Of a DNA stretch of 64,000 bases, positions 46,097 to 56,527 are shown in pieces. The stretch covers positions 310,001 through 374,000 of the forward strand of contig JAFDZS010000001.1 in NCBI GenBank assembly GCA_018266775.1, in the 5' to 3' direction. Positions within the stretch are counted from its first letter, which is position 1, and each line of letters starts with the position of its first letter. This DNA is from Bacteroidota bacterium. GTDB lineage: Bacteria; Bacteroidota; Bacteroidia; Chitinophagales; Chitinophagaceae. Under the pieces are notes generated by a model. The model made no database searches. It worked only from the letters and a program-made list of their open reading frames with translations, and was not told the DNA's origin. The position numbers and the translations under genes were made by a program.

Positions 46097-48505
46097 ATGA
46101 TAAAAAATTATTTCAAGATCGCCTGGCGCAATTTATGGAAGAATAAAACCTTTTCTACCATCAATATTATTGGTTTGGCTGTGGGCTTTACCTGTTGCCT
46201 GCTTATTGGAGGATTTTTGTATAGTGAATTGAATTATGATACCTTTCCCGATGGCGCCAAAAATATTTACCGTGCCGAAATTAATTTAGAGAATAAAGAT
46301 TTTTATTCCACTGTAGATGTTGGTGTTGGCCCCGGCATGAAAGCCGCTTTCCCGGAAATTGAAAGCCAGGCAAGATTGATCAACTGGGGACAAAAATTTG
46401 TACGGTATGAAGACAAGGAGTTTAAAGAAAATTCCATTTGCGCAGTAGATTCAAACTTTTTACAGCTGTTTTCCATTCCATTGCAAAAAGGCGATGTAAA
46501 AACAGCCTTGAATGAACCCTTCTCCCTGGTTATATCCAAAGATATGGCAACAAAATATTTTGGCAACGATGACCCTGTTGGCAAAACACTAACGATCAAT
46601 AACAGCACCAATCCATTTAAAGTTACCGGTGTGCTGGCCACAATGCCCGGTGACCTGCATTTTAATTTTGATATTTACGTGGCCATGGGCAACCAGCTGA
46701 AGGTAAACACATGGTCTAACGTTGGTATATACACGTATTTAAAATTAAAGCCAGGCACCGACCCCAAAAAGCTGGAAGCAAAATTTCCTCAACTGGTGGC
46801 CAAAAACGTAGTGCCCGAAGTACAACGGGATATGGGTGTAAGTTTGGCTGAAGCACAGAAATCAATAAACACGTTTATCTTTTACCTTAAACCCATTCAA
46901 TCCATACACCTGCATTCATCCAATAAAGATGAGCTGCAGGTAAACGGCAGTATTAAATACATCTACATTTTTGCTGCACTGGCAGTGTTTATATTGTTGC
47001 TGGCCGGCGTAAATTTCACCAACCTTTCTACTGCAACATCTATCAAACGGTCTAAAGAAGTGGGCATACGCAAAGTAATGGGCAGTGGCAAGCAACAACT
47101 AATCAGGCAGTTTCTTTCAGAGTCTGTATTGCTTACATTGTTTGCTTTTATACTTTCATTGGGACTGGTATATTTATTACTGCCTTATTTCAATAATTTA
47201 TCGGGCAAACATTTATTTTTTGTTTTCTTTTTAAAATACACCATATTATTGCCGGCACTTATTGGTGTGTTCCTTGTTGGTGTTTTGGCGGGCATCTATC
47301 CTGCATTTTTTCTTTCCTCATTCAACATCATCAGTGTATTAAAAGGAAAAAATAATGCAGCACCACACAGCACTAACCGTTTGCGCAGCAGCCTGGTGGT
47401 ATTCCAGTTTGCAGTATCCATTACACTTATTATTTGTACGATGGTGGTGTATAAACAACTGCGGTATATGCAAAATGCAGCATTGGGTTACGACTCATCA
47501 CAGGCGATGATCATTAACGATGCTTATTTACTGGGTAAAGACCAGGATGCATTTAAACAACAACTACTGAAAGACAGCCGTGTTGAAAATGTAACCATTT
47601 CAAGAAATGTTCCTGTTGCCTCAAACGATATTGGCGGCACACAGGCATTTGCAAAAGATAACCTTGATAACGAAAGCCGTTCAGAAATTCATATTGATAA
47701 ATATTTTGTGGATTACGATTATCTTAAAACACTGAACATCCCGGTTAAATCGGGCAGGTTTTTTTCAAAAGATTTTTCCACCGATTCCTTTGCTGTTGTG
47801 CTGAATGAAACAGCTGTAAAAGCATTTGGCATCAGTGGCGACCCGATAGGAAAAAGCATCATCACTTCAGGCCAGCATGAATATCATATCATCGGTGTGG
47901 TAAAAGATTTTCATTATATGCCATTGCGTGAAAAAATTGGGCCATTGGTAATGCAGCTGGGCAATAATTATGGTGGTATGATTGTGAAAGTAAAAACGGC
48001 AGATATTGGAAACCTGATTGCCGCTATAAAATCAGGATGGGAAAGTTTTAATGCCAAAGGCCCTTTCTCCTATAATTTTATCGATGACCGTTTTGCATCG
48101 GTATATAAAAGCGAAGAACGCACTGGTAAAATCTTCAGCCTGTTCACATTTTTATCTATCATCATTGCATCAATGGGTTTATTTGGTTTATCTGCCTTTG
48201 CTACAGCACAACGCACCAAAGAAATTGGTGTAAGAAAAGTGCTGGGGGCAACTGTTACACAAGTGGTGTTGCTGTTAAGCAAAGAATTTGTTGTAATGGT
48301 AATGATTGCATTCATTGTGGCAGTACCAATAACATGGTTTATTATGAACAAATGGTTGCAGGAGTTTGCCTACCGGATCGATATTGGGTGGATCACTTTT
48401 ATAGCAGCAGGAATACTGGCGCTGTTGCTGGCATTTGTAACCGTAAGTATGCAGGCTATAAAAGCAGCCATTGCCAACCCTGTAAAAAGTTTACGTACAG
48501 AATAA
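46097..48505 (+). CDS. FtsX/MacB-like ABC permease 5 of 8
   Basis: 802 residues, 10 nt after permease 4. Coupling motifs are KEVGIRKVMG at ~320 and KEIGVRKVLG at ~708. The second periplasmic domain carries VDYDYLKTLN and GPFSYNFIDDRF, like permease 1 (VDYDYMKTLG, FSYRFLDDSF), so copies 1 and 5 appear to be the closest pair in that domain although three genes separate them. Helix 2 reads LAGVNFTNLSTA where most others have ACINFMNLSTA. The region between helices 3 and 4 is unusually aromatic (HLFFVFFLKYTILL). Confidence 0.95.
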   Translation: MIKNYFKIAWRNLWKNKTFSTINIIGLAVGFTCCLLIGGFLYSELNYDTFPDGAKNIYRAEINLENKDFYSTVDVGVGPGMKAAFPEIESQARLINWGQKFVRYEDKEFKENSICAVDSNFLQLFSIPLQKGDVKTALNEPFSLVISKDMATKYFGNDDPVGKTLTINNSTNPFKVTGVLATMPGDLHFNFDIYVAMGNQLKVNTWSNVGIYTYLKLKPGTDPKKLEAKFPQLVAKNVVPEVQRDMGVSLAEAQKSINTFIFYLKPIQSIHLHSSNKDELQVNGSIKYIYIFAALAVFILLLAGVNFTNLSTATSIKRSKEVGIRKVMGSGKQQLIRQFLSESVLLTLFAFILSLGLVYLLLPYFNNLSGKHLFFVFFLKYTILLPALIGVFLVGVLAGIYPAFFLSSFNIISVLKGKNNAAPHSTNRLRSSLVVFQFAVSITLIICTMVVYKQLRYMQNAALGYDSSQAMIINDAYLLGKDQDAFKQQLLKDSRVENVTISRNVPVASNDIGGTQAFAKDNLDNESRSEIHIDKYFVDYDYLKTLNIPVKSGRFFSKDFSTDSFAVVLNETAVKAFGISGDPIGKSIITSGQHEYHIIGVVKDFHYMPLREKIGPLVMQLGNNYGGMIVKVKTADIGNLIAAIKSGWESFNAKGPFSYNFIDDRFASVYKSEERTGKIFSLFTFLSIIIASMGLFGLSAFATAQRTKEIGVRKVLGATVTQVVLLLSKEFVVMVMIAFIVAVPITWFIMNKWLQEFAYRIDIGWITFIAAGILALLLAFVTVSMQAIKAAIANPVKSLRTE

Positions 48506-48514
48506 ATTAAAAAT

Positions 48515-50899
48515 ATGCTCAAACATCAGCTGTTAATAGCCATAAGAAACCTGCGCAGGCATAAAGCTTCGTTCATCATCAACCTGGTGGGTTTATCTAC
48601 AGGCCTTGCCTGTGCTATACTTATATTTTTATGGGTGAACGATGAACTGCATTTCGATGCTTTTCATGCCAACGATAAAAACCTGTACCAGGTAATGGAA
48701 TTAAGCACAGAGAACAATGCTAAAGTAGTGCATGAAGCTACACAGGGGTTACTGGCAGATGCAATGGCAAAAGATCTTCCAGAAGTACAGGCAGCCACGT
48801 CAATAATGAGTTTACAGAAGGAAGGCTTTTTATTTAATGTAAAGACACCTGAGAAGACCATTAAGAAAGCGGGCATTTTCGCCAGCAATAATTTCTTTAG
48901 TGTATTTTCTTTCCCATTGCTCCAGGGAAATCCTCAACAGGTATTAGCGGGAAAAAATAATGTAGTCATTTCGCAAAGCCTGGCGAAAGATTTGTTTGGA
49001 AATGCAAATGCAGCTATTGGTAAATCCGTTGAATGGGAATTGGCCGGAATGATCAAACGGCAGGCATTGGTAAGCGGCGTATTTGAAAACACTCCCGCCA
49101 ACAGTTCATTGCAGTTTGACTTTGTACTCACACATGAAATGCTGTTAAGCGATGTATGGCCTAACGGGCAAAACTGGTATAATGAAGGGCCGCAAACTTA
49201 TGTATTGCTTAAACCGGGAACCAATTCCACAGCATTCAACAGTAAGATTGCAGCATACATAAAACATTATAATCCCGATACACAGTTCAGTTTATTTACC
49301 CGTAAATTTTCCAGTGGCTATCTCTATGGTAAATATGAAAACGGTGTGCAGGCCGGTGGCCGCATTGGTTATGTACGCATGTTTATCATCATCGCGTTGT
49401 TCATACTGTTTATAGCCTGCATCAATTTTATGAACCTGTCTACAGCCAGGGCATCGCGGCGCATGAAAGAAGTGGGTATTAAAAAAGCTGTGGGCTCATC
49501 CAGGAAACAATTGGTGTTACAGTTTTTAGGAGAAGCTTTGCTGATGAGTTTTATAGCATTGCTGATTGCACTGTTAATGGTTGTGCTGTTGCTGCCGGTA
49601 TTCAATAATATCACAGGTAAACAAATTGTTTTTGCCATAAATGCACAATGGATTTTAATGCTGATAGCAGCAACGGCAGTAACAGGTTTGGTATCGGGCA
49701 GCTACCCTGCATTTTATTTATCAGGCTTTAAGGCGGTAGCTGTATTAAAGGGAAAAATAAAAACCGCAACGGGAGAATTGCTGGCAAGAAAAGGTTTGGT
49801 GGTATTCCAGTTTGCCGTGTCGCTGGTGCTGATTGTTTCCGTATTGGTGATTCACCGCCAGGTAAATTATATACAGAATAAAGATTTAGGGTACAGCAAA
49901 AACGGTGTAATACAATTTGATAAAGAAGGAACTGTAGCCACTAATACCACTGCATTTTTACAGGAATTAAAAAAGCAACCGGGTGTTGTTGATGCATCCG
50001 CTGCATCGCAAAGCGCAGTGCAAAGTACCAACAACAGTACCACTTACGGTATAGAATGGCCCGGCAAAGACCCCAACAACCTCGTAAATTTTATAGTACG
50101 TAATGTGGATTATGATTTGACGGAAACATTGGGCATACAGATGAAAGAAGGAAGGAGTTTTTCAGCACAATATGGTGCAGATTCCACCAAACTTGTTTTT
50201 AATGAAGCCGCTATAAAAGCGATGGGGCTTAAAAACCCTGTTGGAACAAAAGTAAGGATGTGGCAAAAAGATATGGAAATTATTGGCGTGATGAAAGATT
50301 TTCATGTAGCATCATTGTATGATCAAATTGCACCTATGGTATTCCGTTACGACCCTTCACGCACCACATTGATCATAGCCAAACTGCAACCCGGTACGGA
50401 AAAGGCTACGCTGGATCATTTGCAGCAGTTTTACAAAAGCTATAATCCCGGCTATGTACTGAACTATACTTTTTTAGATACGGCTTACCAGGCACAGTAC
50501 GTAACCGAACAAAGGGTGGCTGCACTATCTGATTATTTTGCGGCGCTGGCCATACTTATTTCCTGCCTGGGTTTATTTGGCCTGGCGGCATTTAATGCAG
50601 AGGCCAGAACAAAAGAAATCGGCATCCGCAAAGTATTGGGCGCTTCAGTAACAACGGTCATGTATATCTTATCTAAAGATTTTATCAAGCTGATTATCCT
50701 TGCAATGTTGCTGGCCTTTCCTATGGCATGGTGGGCCATGAATAAATGGCTGAATGGTTTTGCCTATAAAATTCCTTTAAGTATAAGTGTATTTGCAGTG
50801 GCGCTGGTTGCGGTATGTGTAATTACTATGATCATTGTGGGATACCAGGCCGCAAAAGCAGCAGTAACAAACCCGGTAAAAAGTTTACGGTCAGAATAA
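48515..50899 (+). CDS. FtsX/MacB-like ABC permease 6 of 8
   Basis: 794 residues, 9 nt after permease 5. It starts LKHQLLIAIRNLRRHKASF, the most basic N-terminus of the set. The first coupling motif is KEVGIKKAVG at ~318, with Lys for the usual Arg; the second is KEIGIRKVLG at ~700. KYENGVQAGGRIGYVRMF before helix 2 and GIEWPGKDPNN in the second periplasmic domain group it with permeases 3 and 4. The tail GYQAAKAAVTNPVKSLRSE ends in Ser-Glu as in permease 2. Confidence 0.95.
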   Translation: MLKHQLLIAIRNLRRHKASFIINLVGLSTGLACAILIFLWVNDELHFDAFHANDKNLYQVMELSTENNAKVVHEATQGLLADAMAKDLPEVQAATSIMSLQKEGFLFNVKTPEKTIKKAGIFASNNFFSVFSFPLLQGNPQQVLAGKNNVVISQSLAKDLFGNANAAIGKSVEWELAGMIKRQALVSGVFENTPANSSLQFDFVLTHEMLLSDVWPNGQNWYNEGPQTYVLLKPGTNSTAFNSKIAAYIKHYNPDTQFSLFTRKFSSGYLYGKYENGVQAGGRIGYVRMFIIIALFILFIACINFMNLSTARASRRMKEVGIKKAVGSSRKQLVLQFLGEALLMSFIALLIALLMVVLLLPVFNNITGKQIVFAINAQWILMLIAATAVTGLVSGSYPAFYLSGFKAVAVLKGKIKTATGELLARKGLVVFQFAVSLVLIVSVLVIHRQVNYIQNKDLGYSKNGVIQFDKEGTVATNTTAFLQELKKQPGVVDASAASQSAVQSTNNSTTYGIEWPGKDPNNLVNFIVRNVDYDLTETLGIQMKEGRSFSAQYGADSTKLVFNEAAIKAMGLKNPVGTKVRMWQKDMEIIGVMKDFHVASLYDQIAPMVFRYDPSRTTLIIAKLQPGTEKATLDHLQQFYKSYNPGYVLNYTFLDTAYQAQYVTEQRVAALSDYFAALAILISCLGLFGLAAFNAEARTKEIGIRKVLGASVTTVMYILSKDFIKLIILAMLLAFPMAWWAMNKWLNGFAYKIPLSISVFAVALVAVCVITMIIVGYQAAKAAVTNPVKSLRSE

Positions 50900-50909
50900 A
50901 AATATCAGC

Positions 50910-53378
50910 ATGATAAAAAATTATTTCATTACCGCATGGAGAAATTTCAGGAAGAATAAACTCTTCTCACTGATCAATGTATCGGGCCTGGCCATTGGCA
51001 TCAGCGCCTCTTTGATCATTTATTTAATGGTGCAGTTTGAATTCAGTTATGATAATTTTCATAAAGATGGAGACAGGATTTACCGGGTGGTATCCGACCT
51101 TACCTTTCCCGGCAACGAGAAATTTTATAACTCAGGCGTACCGGTTCCCATGCCTGTTGCGGTGCGTAATGATATTACGGGATTAGAAACAGTCACCCAT
51201 TTTATTACCAGTAATGAAATGAATGTAATGGTACAGGTGAATGGCAGCCAGTCGCCGGCAATATTTAAAAAGCAAAAAGATATTTTGTATGCCGATGAAT
51301 ATTATTTTTCGCTGATCAGTTACAACTGGCTCGCAGGCTCGGCACAAACTGCACTGAAAGATCCGCACCAGGTGGTACTTACAGACGAAAGGGCGAAAGC
51401 TTATTTTGGTAACCTTGCGTATACCGATATGCTGGGTAAAACCATTACTTACGACGACAGTATTAAAGCCACCGTTTCAGGAATTGTACAAACACCGGTT
51501 GAAAAAGCCACTGATTTTCGTTTTAAGGAAATGATTTCGATGGCTACTGTAATGAGCACAAATTTAAAAGATAATTTTGGTGGCGATGACTGGAACAATA
51601 TCAACTCCGTTTCTCAACTGTTTATAAAATTAAAACCGGGGGTAACTGCGCAGCAGATCAACAACCAATTTCCGGCATTGCGCAAAAAATACCTCAAAAG
51701 ACCCGATAATTTAAATGATGACACCAAAAACCTTTTGCAACCATTAAGTGATATTCATTTTAATTCCACATACGATGCGTTCGATCAGCGGCAGGCCAAT
51801 AAAAATACTTTGTATGGTTTACTGGTGGTGGCAGCATTTTTATTACTGCTGGGCTGTATCAACTTTATTAATCTCACTACTGCGCAATCATCACAAAGGG
51901 CAAAAGAAATTGGCATTCGTAAAACACTGGGTAGTGATAAAAAACAACTGATCTTCCAGTTTTTGGCTGAAACATTGTTACTAACAGCATTGGCTACCCT
52001 GTTATCTATTGCAATAACACCAGGCTTACTGAAAATTTTTAAAGATTTTTTACCTCCCGAAATCAGTTTTGCATCGGTAAACCAATGGCATGTATGGGTT
52101 TTTTTGGCAGTGCTGGTAGTGGCAGTAACACTGTTGTCTGGTTTTTATCCGGCACTTATACTTACCAAATTTAAACCGGTGGCGGTAATAAAAAATCAAT
52201 TGAGTACGCAAAACAGTCAAACCCGTAAGGCATGGTTCAGGAAAACATTAACCGTAACACAATTTGTCATCGCACAGTTTTTAGTAATTGCCACCATTGT
52301 GGTAACCAAACAAATTCATTATTCACTTACTAAAGAACTGGGTTATAAAAAAGATGCGATAGTTACCATTAATACACCCTGGAATTTTGGTGATGGAAAA
52401 AAAGATACCAAACGTTTTGTTTTATTACAGCAAATAAAAGCTTTGCCGGAAGTGGAAAACGTTGCGTTGGGCGACAGGGCACCAGCCCATAACGGGGCAT
52501 CATCCACCACATTGAAAGTAAACACCGGTAAAAACACATCAGAAATAATGGTGGAGGTGATGAATGCCGACCCTGCCTATTTCGACATTTATAAAATGAA
52601 ACTGGCAGCAGGCCGTGTGCCCGCACAAAGCGACAGCATCAATGAATACGCCATTAATGAAACCTATGCTAAAGTATTGGGATTTACCAATCCCGAAGAT
52701 GCCGTTGGTAAAACCATTGAGCGGCACAATAAACAAACACCCATTGTGGGCGTGCTGAAAGATTTTAATGTACGCTCCACACACGAAGCCATAAAACCGC
52801 TGGCTTACGCCAGCGAAGATAACAGGAGTTATATGCTGCACATTGCATTAAAGCCAGAGGCAGGAAACCCGGGTTTATGGAAAAATGCGCTGGGTAAAAT
52901 GGAAAAGGCATACAAACAATTATATCCTGACAACGATTTTAACTACGATTTTTTTGATGCCACTATTGCATCGTTTTACAAAAAAGAAAGTGATATTTCC
53001 ACGTTGCTCAGCTGGTCATCCGGCCTCAGTATATTTATCAGTTGTCTCGGGCTGTTGGGCCTGGTGATATACACCACCAACACACGTACCAAAGAAATCG
53101 GCATAAGAAAAGTATTGGGTGCATCGGTGGTGCAGATTATTTCTTTGTTGTCTAAAGATTTATTATCATTAGTGCTGGTAGCATTTATTGTGGCTGTGCC
53201 ATTAGCATGGGTGGTTACACACGAGTGGCTGCAAAATTTCGTATACCGCACTAATATCAGTTGGTGGATATTTGGGGTATGCGGTGCAGGTATGATGGTT
53301 ATTGCATTATTGGTGCTGATGCTGCGCACGGTAAAAACAGCATTTACTAACCCTGTAAAAAGTTTACGTACAGAATAA
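50910..53378 (+). CDS. FtsX/MacB-like ABC permease 7 of 8
   Basis: 822 residues, the longest copy, 10 nt after permease 6. The extra length is mostly in the first periplasmic domain, so helix 2 begins near 303. Coupling motifs are KEIGIRKTLG at ~332 and KEIGIRKVLG at ~728. The second periplasmic domain lacks the WPG and VDYDY features and has GDRAPAHNGASSTTLKVNTG. Helix 6 leads to GLLGLVIYTTNTRTKEIG where the others have GLFGLA(T/S). The last helix ends LMLRTVKTAFTNPVKSLRTE, the most divergent tail before the conserved NPVKSLRTE. Confidence 0.95.
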   Translation: MIKNYFITAWRNFRKNKLFSLINVSGLAIGISASLIIYLMVQFEFSYDNFHKDGDRIYRVVSDLTFPGNEKFYNSGVPVPMPVAVRNDITGLETVTHFITSNEMNVMVQVNGSQSPAIFKKQKDILYADEYYFSLISYNWLAGSAQTALKDPHQVVLTDERAKAYFGNLAYTDMLGKTITYDDSIKATVSGIVQTPVEKATDFRFKEMISMATVMSTNLKDNFGGDDWNNINSVSQLFIKLKPGVTAQQINNQFPALRKKYLKRPDNLNDDTKNLLQPLSDIHFNSTYDAFDQRQANKNTLYGLLVVAAFLLLLGCINFINLTTAQSSQRAKEIGIRKTLGSDKKQLIFQFLAETLLLTALATLLSIAITPGLLKIFKDFLPPEISFASVNQWHVWVFLAVLVVAVTLLSGFYPALILTKFKPVAVIKNQLSTQNSQTRKAWFRKTLTVTQFVIAQFLVIATIVVTKQIHYSLTKELGYKKDAIVTINTPWNFGDGKKDTKRFVLLQQIKALPEVENVALGDRAPAHNGASSTTLKVNTGKNTSEIMVEVMNADPAYFDIYKMKLAAGRVPAQSDSINEYAINETYAKVLGFTNPEDAVGKTIERHNKQTPIVGVLKDFNVRSTHEAIKPLAYASEDNRSYMLHIALKPEAGNPGLWKNALGKMEKAYKQLYPDNDFNYDFFDATIASFYKKESDISTLLSWSSGLSIFISCLGLLGLVIYTTNTRTKEIGIRKVLGASVVQIISLLSKDLLSLVLVAFIVAVPLAWVVTHEWLQNFVYRTNISWWIFGVCGAGMMVIALLVLMLRTVKTAFTNPVKSLRTE

Positions 53379-53401
53379 TTGATGAACATCAATACAATGA
53401 T

Positions 53402-55807
53402 ATGAGAACACAATACATCAAAACAGCATGGCGTAATTTATGGCGGTACAAAGCCGGCAGCATCATTAACCTTACCGGTTTATCAATCGGCATGGCGGCT
53501 GCCATGCTCATTTTTATGTGGGTAAAAAACGAAACAAGTTTTGACAGTTATCATAAAGATGCCGACCATATTTTCAGGATAAAGAACTATTTGGCTGTTG
53601 ATAAAAACAGTACATGGGTTTGGGAAAACAGTCCTTATTTATTAGGTGAAGCCGCCAAAAAAGAAATACCGGGAATAATAAATGTGGCAAGGGTTTCACC
53701 GATGGTATATAATGCACCCTATTTTAATATTAAAGGAGATTTATTTAAAGAAGAAAAATGTGCTTATGTTGACCAGGGTTGGTTTGATGTTTTTAACTAT
53801 GATTTTATAAGCGGAACTGCAAAAGATTTTGATAACCATCCTTACAATATGGTGTTAACAGCATCTAAAGCAAAAAAATATTTTGGCAGCGATAATCCGG
53901 TAGGTAAAACCATTCGTATTGATACCATTGATTACGAGATTGGCGGCGTGGTAAAAGATAACCCCGTTAATTCCAGTTTTCAGTATGATGTATTAATATC
54001 GCTTGCGTCAAGGCGTGCATCTGCCAACAGCAGAAAGAATGATGACAGTTGGGGAAATTTTAATTACCTCACCTTTGTAAAGCTGATGCCTGCTGCCAAT
54101 CAAAAACAGGTAGTTGAGCAATTAGAAGGCATCATGCACAAACAAAGGCAAAAAAGCGACCTTGATATCAGCCTGCAACCGTTGGCTGGTTTACGTTTTG
54201 AAAACGACCTGCAGAGTTCGCAGTTGCTGCATACTGATAAAAAAGTAGTGTACATCTTTTCTGTGCTGGGTATTTTATTATTGCTGATTGCATGCATCAA
54301 CTATGTAAACCTCACCACAGCAAGGGCGGCCATGCGTGCGAAAGAAGTAAGCGTAAAAAAAATAATGGGCGCCGCAAAAACACAATTGCTGGCACAGTTT
54401 ATCACAGAGTCTGCAGTGATGAGTGTACTGGCATTATTGCTTACCGTTGGTATTATGAAGCTGGTAATGCCATTGTTCAATACATTTACAGAACAGCACT
54501 TCACACTTTCGCTGTCATCTATATCATTCTGGGCAATAACAGGCGGCACATTATTAACCACAATATTGCTTACAAGTATTTATCCTGCGCTGATGCTGTC
54601 TTCCTTTAAACCGCTTGCGGTATTCAGGGGCATCAATGTATTGGGTGTAAAAGATTCCGGTTTAAGAAAAGGCCTGGTAATGGCACAGTTTACAATATCC
54701 ATTGTACTGATTGTGGGCACAATTGTTATTTATCGCCAGTTGCATTATATCAACAACCAGTCAGCCGCATATAACCGCTCACAGGTAATGTCGTTTTCCA
54801 TTCCCTTTAAACTTGTCCGCAATATGGATGAAACCAAACGGCAAACAATCACTGAATCTTTAAAAAGAGAATTGTCGGGGCAGGCCGGAATAGAAACAGT
54901 ATCTTTTATGAACCAGGGATCAGTGATTAATATGGATGGATTCTCTTCCGGCAGCAGTGATTGGGATGGAAGGGCAGAGGATTTTAAACCGGGCATTGCA
55001 TTTTTTTATACTGATTCTAATTTAAAAAATATTCTGCATTTGCAACTGGCAGAAGGAAGATGGTTCAGGGATGGAGACGCAGGTGATGCACACAATTCAA
55101 TATTAAATGAAACAGCAGTGAAAGAATTCAACCTGCATCAACCACACATCGGCCAGCGTTTTGTGCGGCAGGGCGATACAGGAATAGTCATCGGTGTGGT
55201 GAAAGATTTTTATTATAAAAGTATGCACGATAAAATTGGGCCGGTAGTGCTCAGTTCGGCCAGCGATTATAACCTGACATACCTGGTAAAAATATTACCC
55301 GGACAAATTGCCACAGCAAAAAAATCAGTATCTGCTGTTTGGGGAAGTTTCTTTAATAGTGAACCCCTGGAGTTCAATTTTCTCGATGAGGAATTTAATA
55401 AACTGTATCACAACGATCAAAAGACCGCCGTACTCATCTGGATTTTTTCTGCTATAGCCATATTTATTTCCTGCCTTGGTTTATTTGGTTTGGCAACATT
55501 TACAGCAGAAAGAAAAACAAAAGAAATCGGCATCAGGAAAATTTTAGGTGCAGGAACAGCAAATATAGTAGCGTTGGTATCGAAAGAGTTTTTATACATC
55601 GTATTATCATCTATGCTTATTGCATTTCCTTTGGCGTGGTGGGCTATGAATAAATGGCTGGAAAATTTTGCGTACCGCATTTCATTATCATGGTGGATAT
55701 TTTTTGCAGCCGCTTTTATAGCATTATGTATTGCTTTAGCCACCGTTAGTATACAGGCTATACGGGCTGCATGGGTAAACCCGGTAAAAAGTTTACGAAC
55801 AGAATAA
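53402..55807 (+). CDS. FtsX/MacB-like ABC permease 8 of 8
   Basis: 801 residues, 23 nt after permease 7. The first coupling motif is KEVSVKKIMG at ~314, which changes both the Gly and the Arg conserved in most other copies; the second, KEIGIRKILG at ~707, is normal. If the first loop docks the ATPase, this copy may pair differently, for example with the second ATPase 11 nt downstream. The second periplasmic domain has GFSSGSSDWDGRAED. The tail is SIQAIRAAWVNPVKSLRTE. The start is ATG at 53402, within a short TGATATGAG context and no Shine-Dalgarno. Confidence 0.95.
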   Translation: MRTQYIKTAWRNLWRYKAGSIINLTGLSIGMAAAMLIFMWVKNETSFDSYHKDADHIFRIKNYLAVDKNSTWVWENSPYLLGEAAKKEIPGIINVARVSPMVYNAPYFNIKGDLFKEEKCAYVDQGWFDVFNYDFISGTAKDFDNHPYNMVLTASKAKKYFGSDNPVGKTIRIDTIDYEIGGVVKDNPVNSSFQYDVLISLASRRASANSRKNDDSWGNFNYLTFVKLMPAANQKQVVEQLEGIMHKQRQKSDLDISLQPLAGLRFENDLQSSQLLHTDKKVVYIFSVLGILLLLIACINYVNLTTARAAMRAKEVSVKKIMGAAKTQLLAQFITESAVMSVLALLLTVGIMKLVMPLFNTFTEQHFTLSLSSISFWAITGGTLLTTILLTSIYPALMLSSFKPLAVFRGINVLGVKDSGLRKGLVMAQFTISIVLIVGTIVIYRQLHYINNQSAAYNRSQVMSFSIPFKLVRNMDETKRQTITESLKRELSGQAGIETVSFMNQGSVINMDGFSSGSSDWDGRAEDFKPGIAFFYTDSNLKNILHLQLAEGRWFRDGDAGDAHNSILNETAVKEFNLHQPHIGQRFVRQGDTGIVIGVVKDFYYKSMHDKIGPVVLSSASDYNLTYLVKILPGQIATAKKSVSAVWGSFFNSEPLEFNFLDEEFNKLYHNDQKTAVLIWIFSAIAIFISCLGLFGLATFTAERKTKEIGIRKILGAGTANIVALVSKEFLYIVLSSMLIAFPLAWWAMNKWLENFAYRISLSWWIFFAAAFIALCIALATVSIQAIRAAWVNPVKSLRTE

Positions 55808-55818
55808 AACAACACAAA

Positions 55819-56499
55819 ATGTTATTACAACTGAAGAATCTATTTAAATGGGTAACTGTTGGCGGCAACAGGGTGTTTTTACTGAAAGACATTAATCTCT
55901 CCGTAAAAGAAGGAGAATTTATTTCCGTCATGGGGCCATCGGGTTCTGGTAAATCTACTTTATTAAATGTAATTGGAATGCTTGATCATTTTGACGAAGG
56001 CGAATATGATTTCCTGCATGAGAGTGTACACAAAATGAAAGATAAACAAAAAGCCAGCCTGTACAAACAATACATTGGTTTTGTATTTCAGCAATATCAT
56101 TTAATAGATGAACTGACTGTGTATGAAAATATTGAAACACCGCTTATTTACCAGGATTTAAAAACCAGTGAACGTAAAGCAATGGTGGCCGATATACTGG
56201 ACCGCTTTAATATTGTTGGTAAGAAAGATTTATTTCCCACGCAATTATCCGGCGGACAACAACAGCTGGTAGGTATTGCAAGAGCTTTAATAGCAAAACC
56301 AAAATTATTGCTGGCCGATGAACCCACCGGCAACCTCAACTCCAAACAGGGCGAAGAAATTATGAACCTGTTTACCGAACTCAATAAAGAAGGCGTTACC
56401 ATCATCCAGGTAACACACTCCGAAAAAAATGCCGCCTATGGGTCAAGGATCATTAACCTGCTGGATGCAAGAATAGAAAACGAACAAACCGCTTCATAA
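55819..56499 (+). CDS. ABC transporter ATPase 2 (MacB/LolD type)
   Basis: 226 residues from the ATG at 55819. A longer frame from 55771 would overlap permease 8 and add a non-homologous leader, so it is rejected. Walker A is GPSGSGKST (39-47), Q-loop Gln 91, signature LSGGQQQL (143-150), Walker B LLLADEP (163-169), switch His 200. Two deviations stand out against ATPase 1: Leu for Arg after the signature, and NLNS for NLDS in the D-loop (172-175), which in ABC dimers helps couple the two sites. It should still bind and probably hydrolyse ATP. Its position after permease 8 and before the TolC gene suggests a second or alternative motor for the array. Confidence 0.94.
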   Translation: MLLQLKNLFKWVTVGGNRVFLLKDINLSVKEGEFISVMGPSGSGKSTLLNVIGMLDHFDEGEYDFLHESVHKMKDKQKASLYKQYIGFVFQQYHLIDELTVYENIETPLIYQDLKTSERKAMVADILDRFNIVGKKDLFPTQLSGGQQQLVGIARALIAKPKLLLADEPTGNLNSKQGEEIMNLFTELNKEGVTIIQVTHSEKNAAYGSRIINLLDARIENEQTAS

Positions 56500-56527
56500 A
56501 AGAAGAAGATCTCATAAAAAATCAGTT

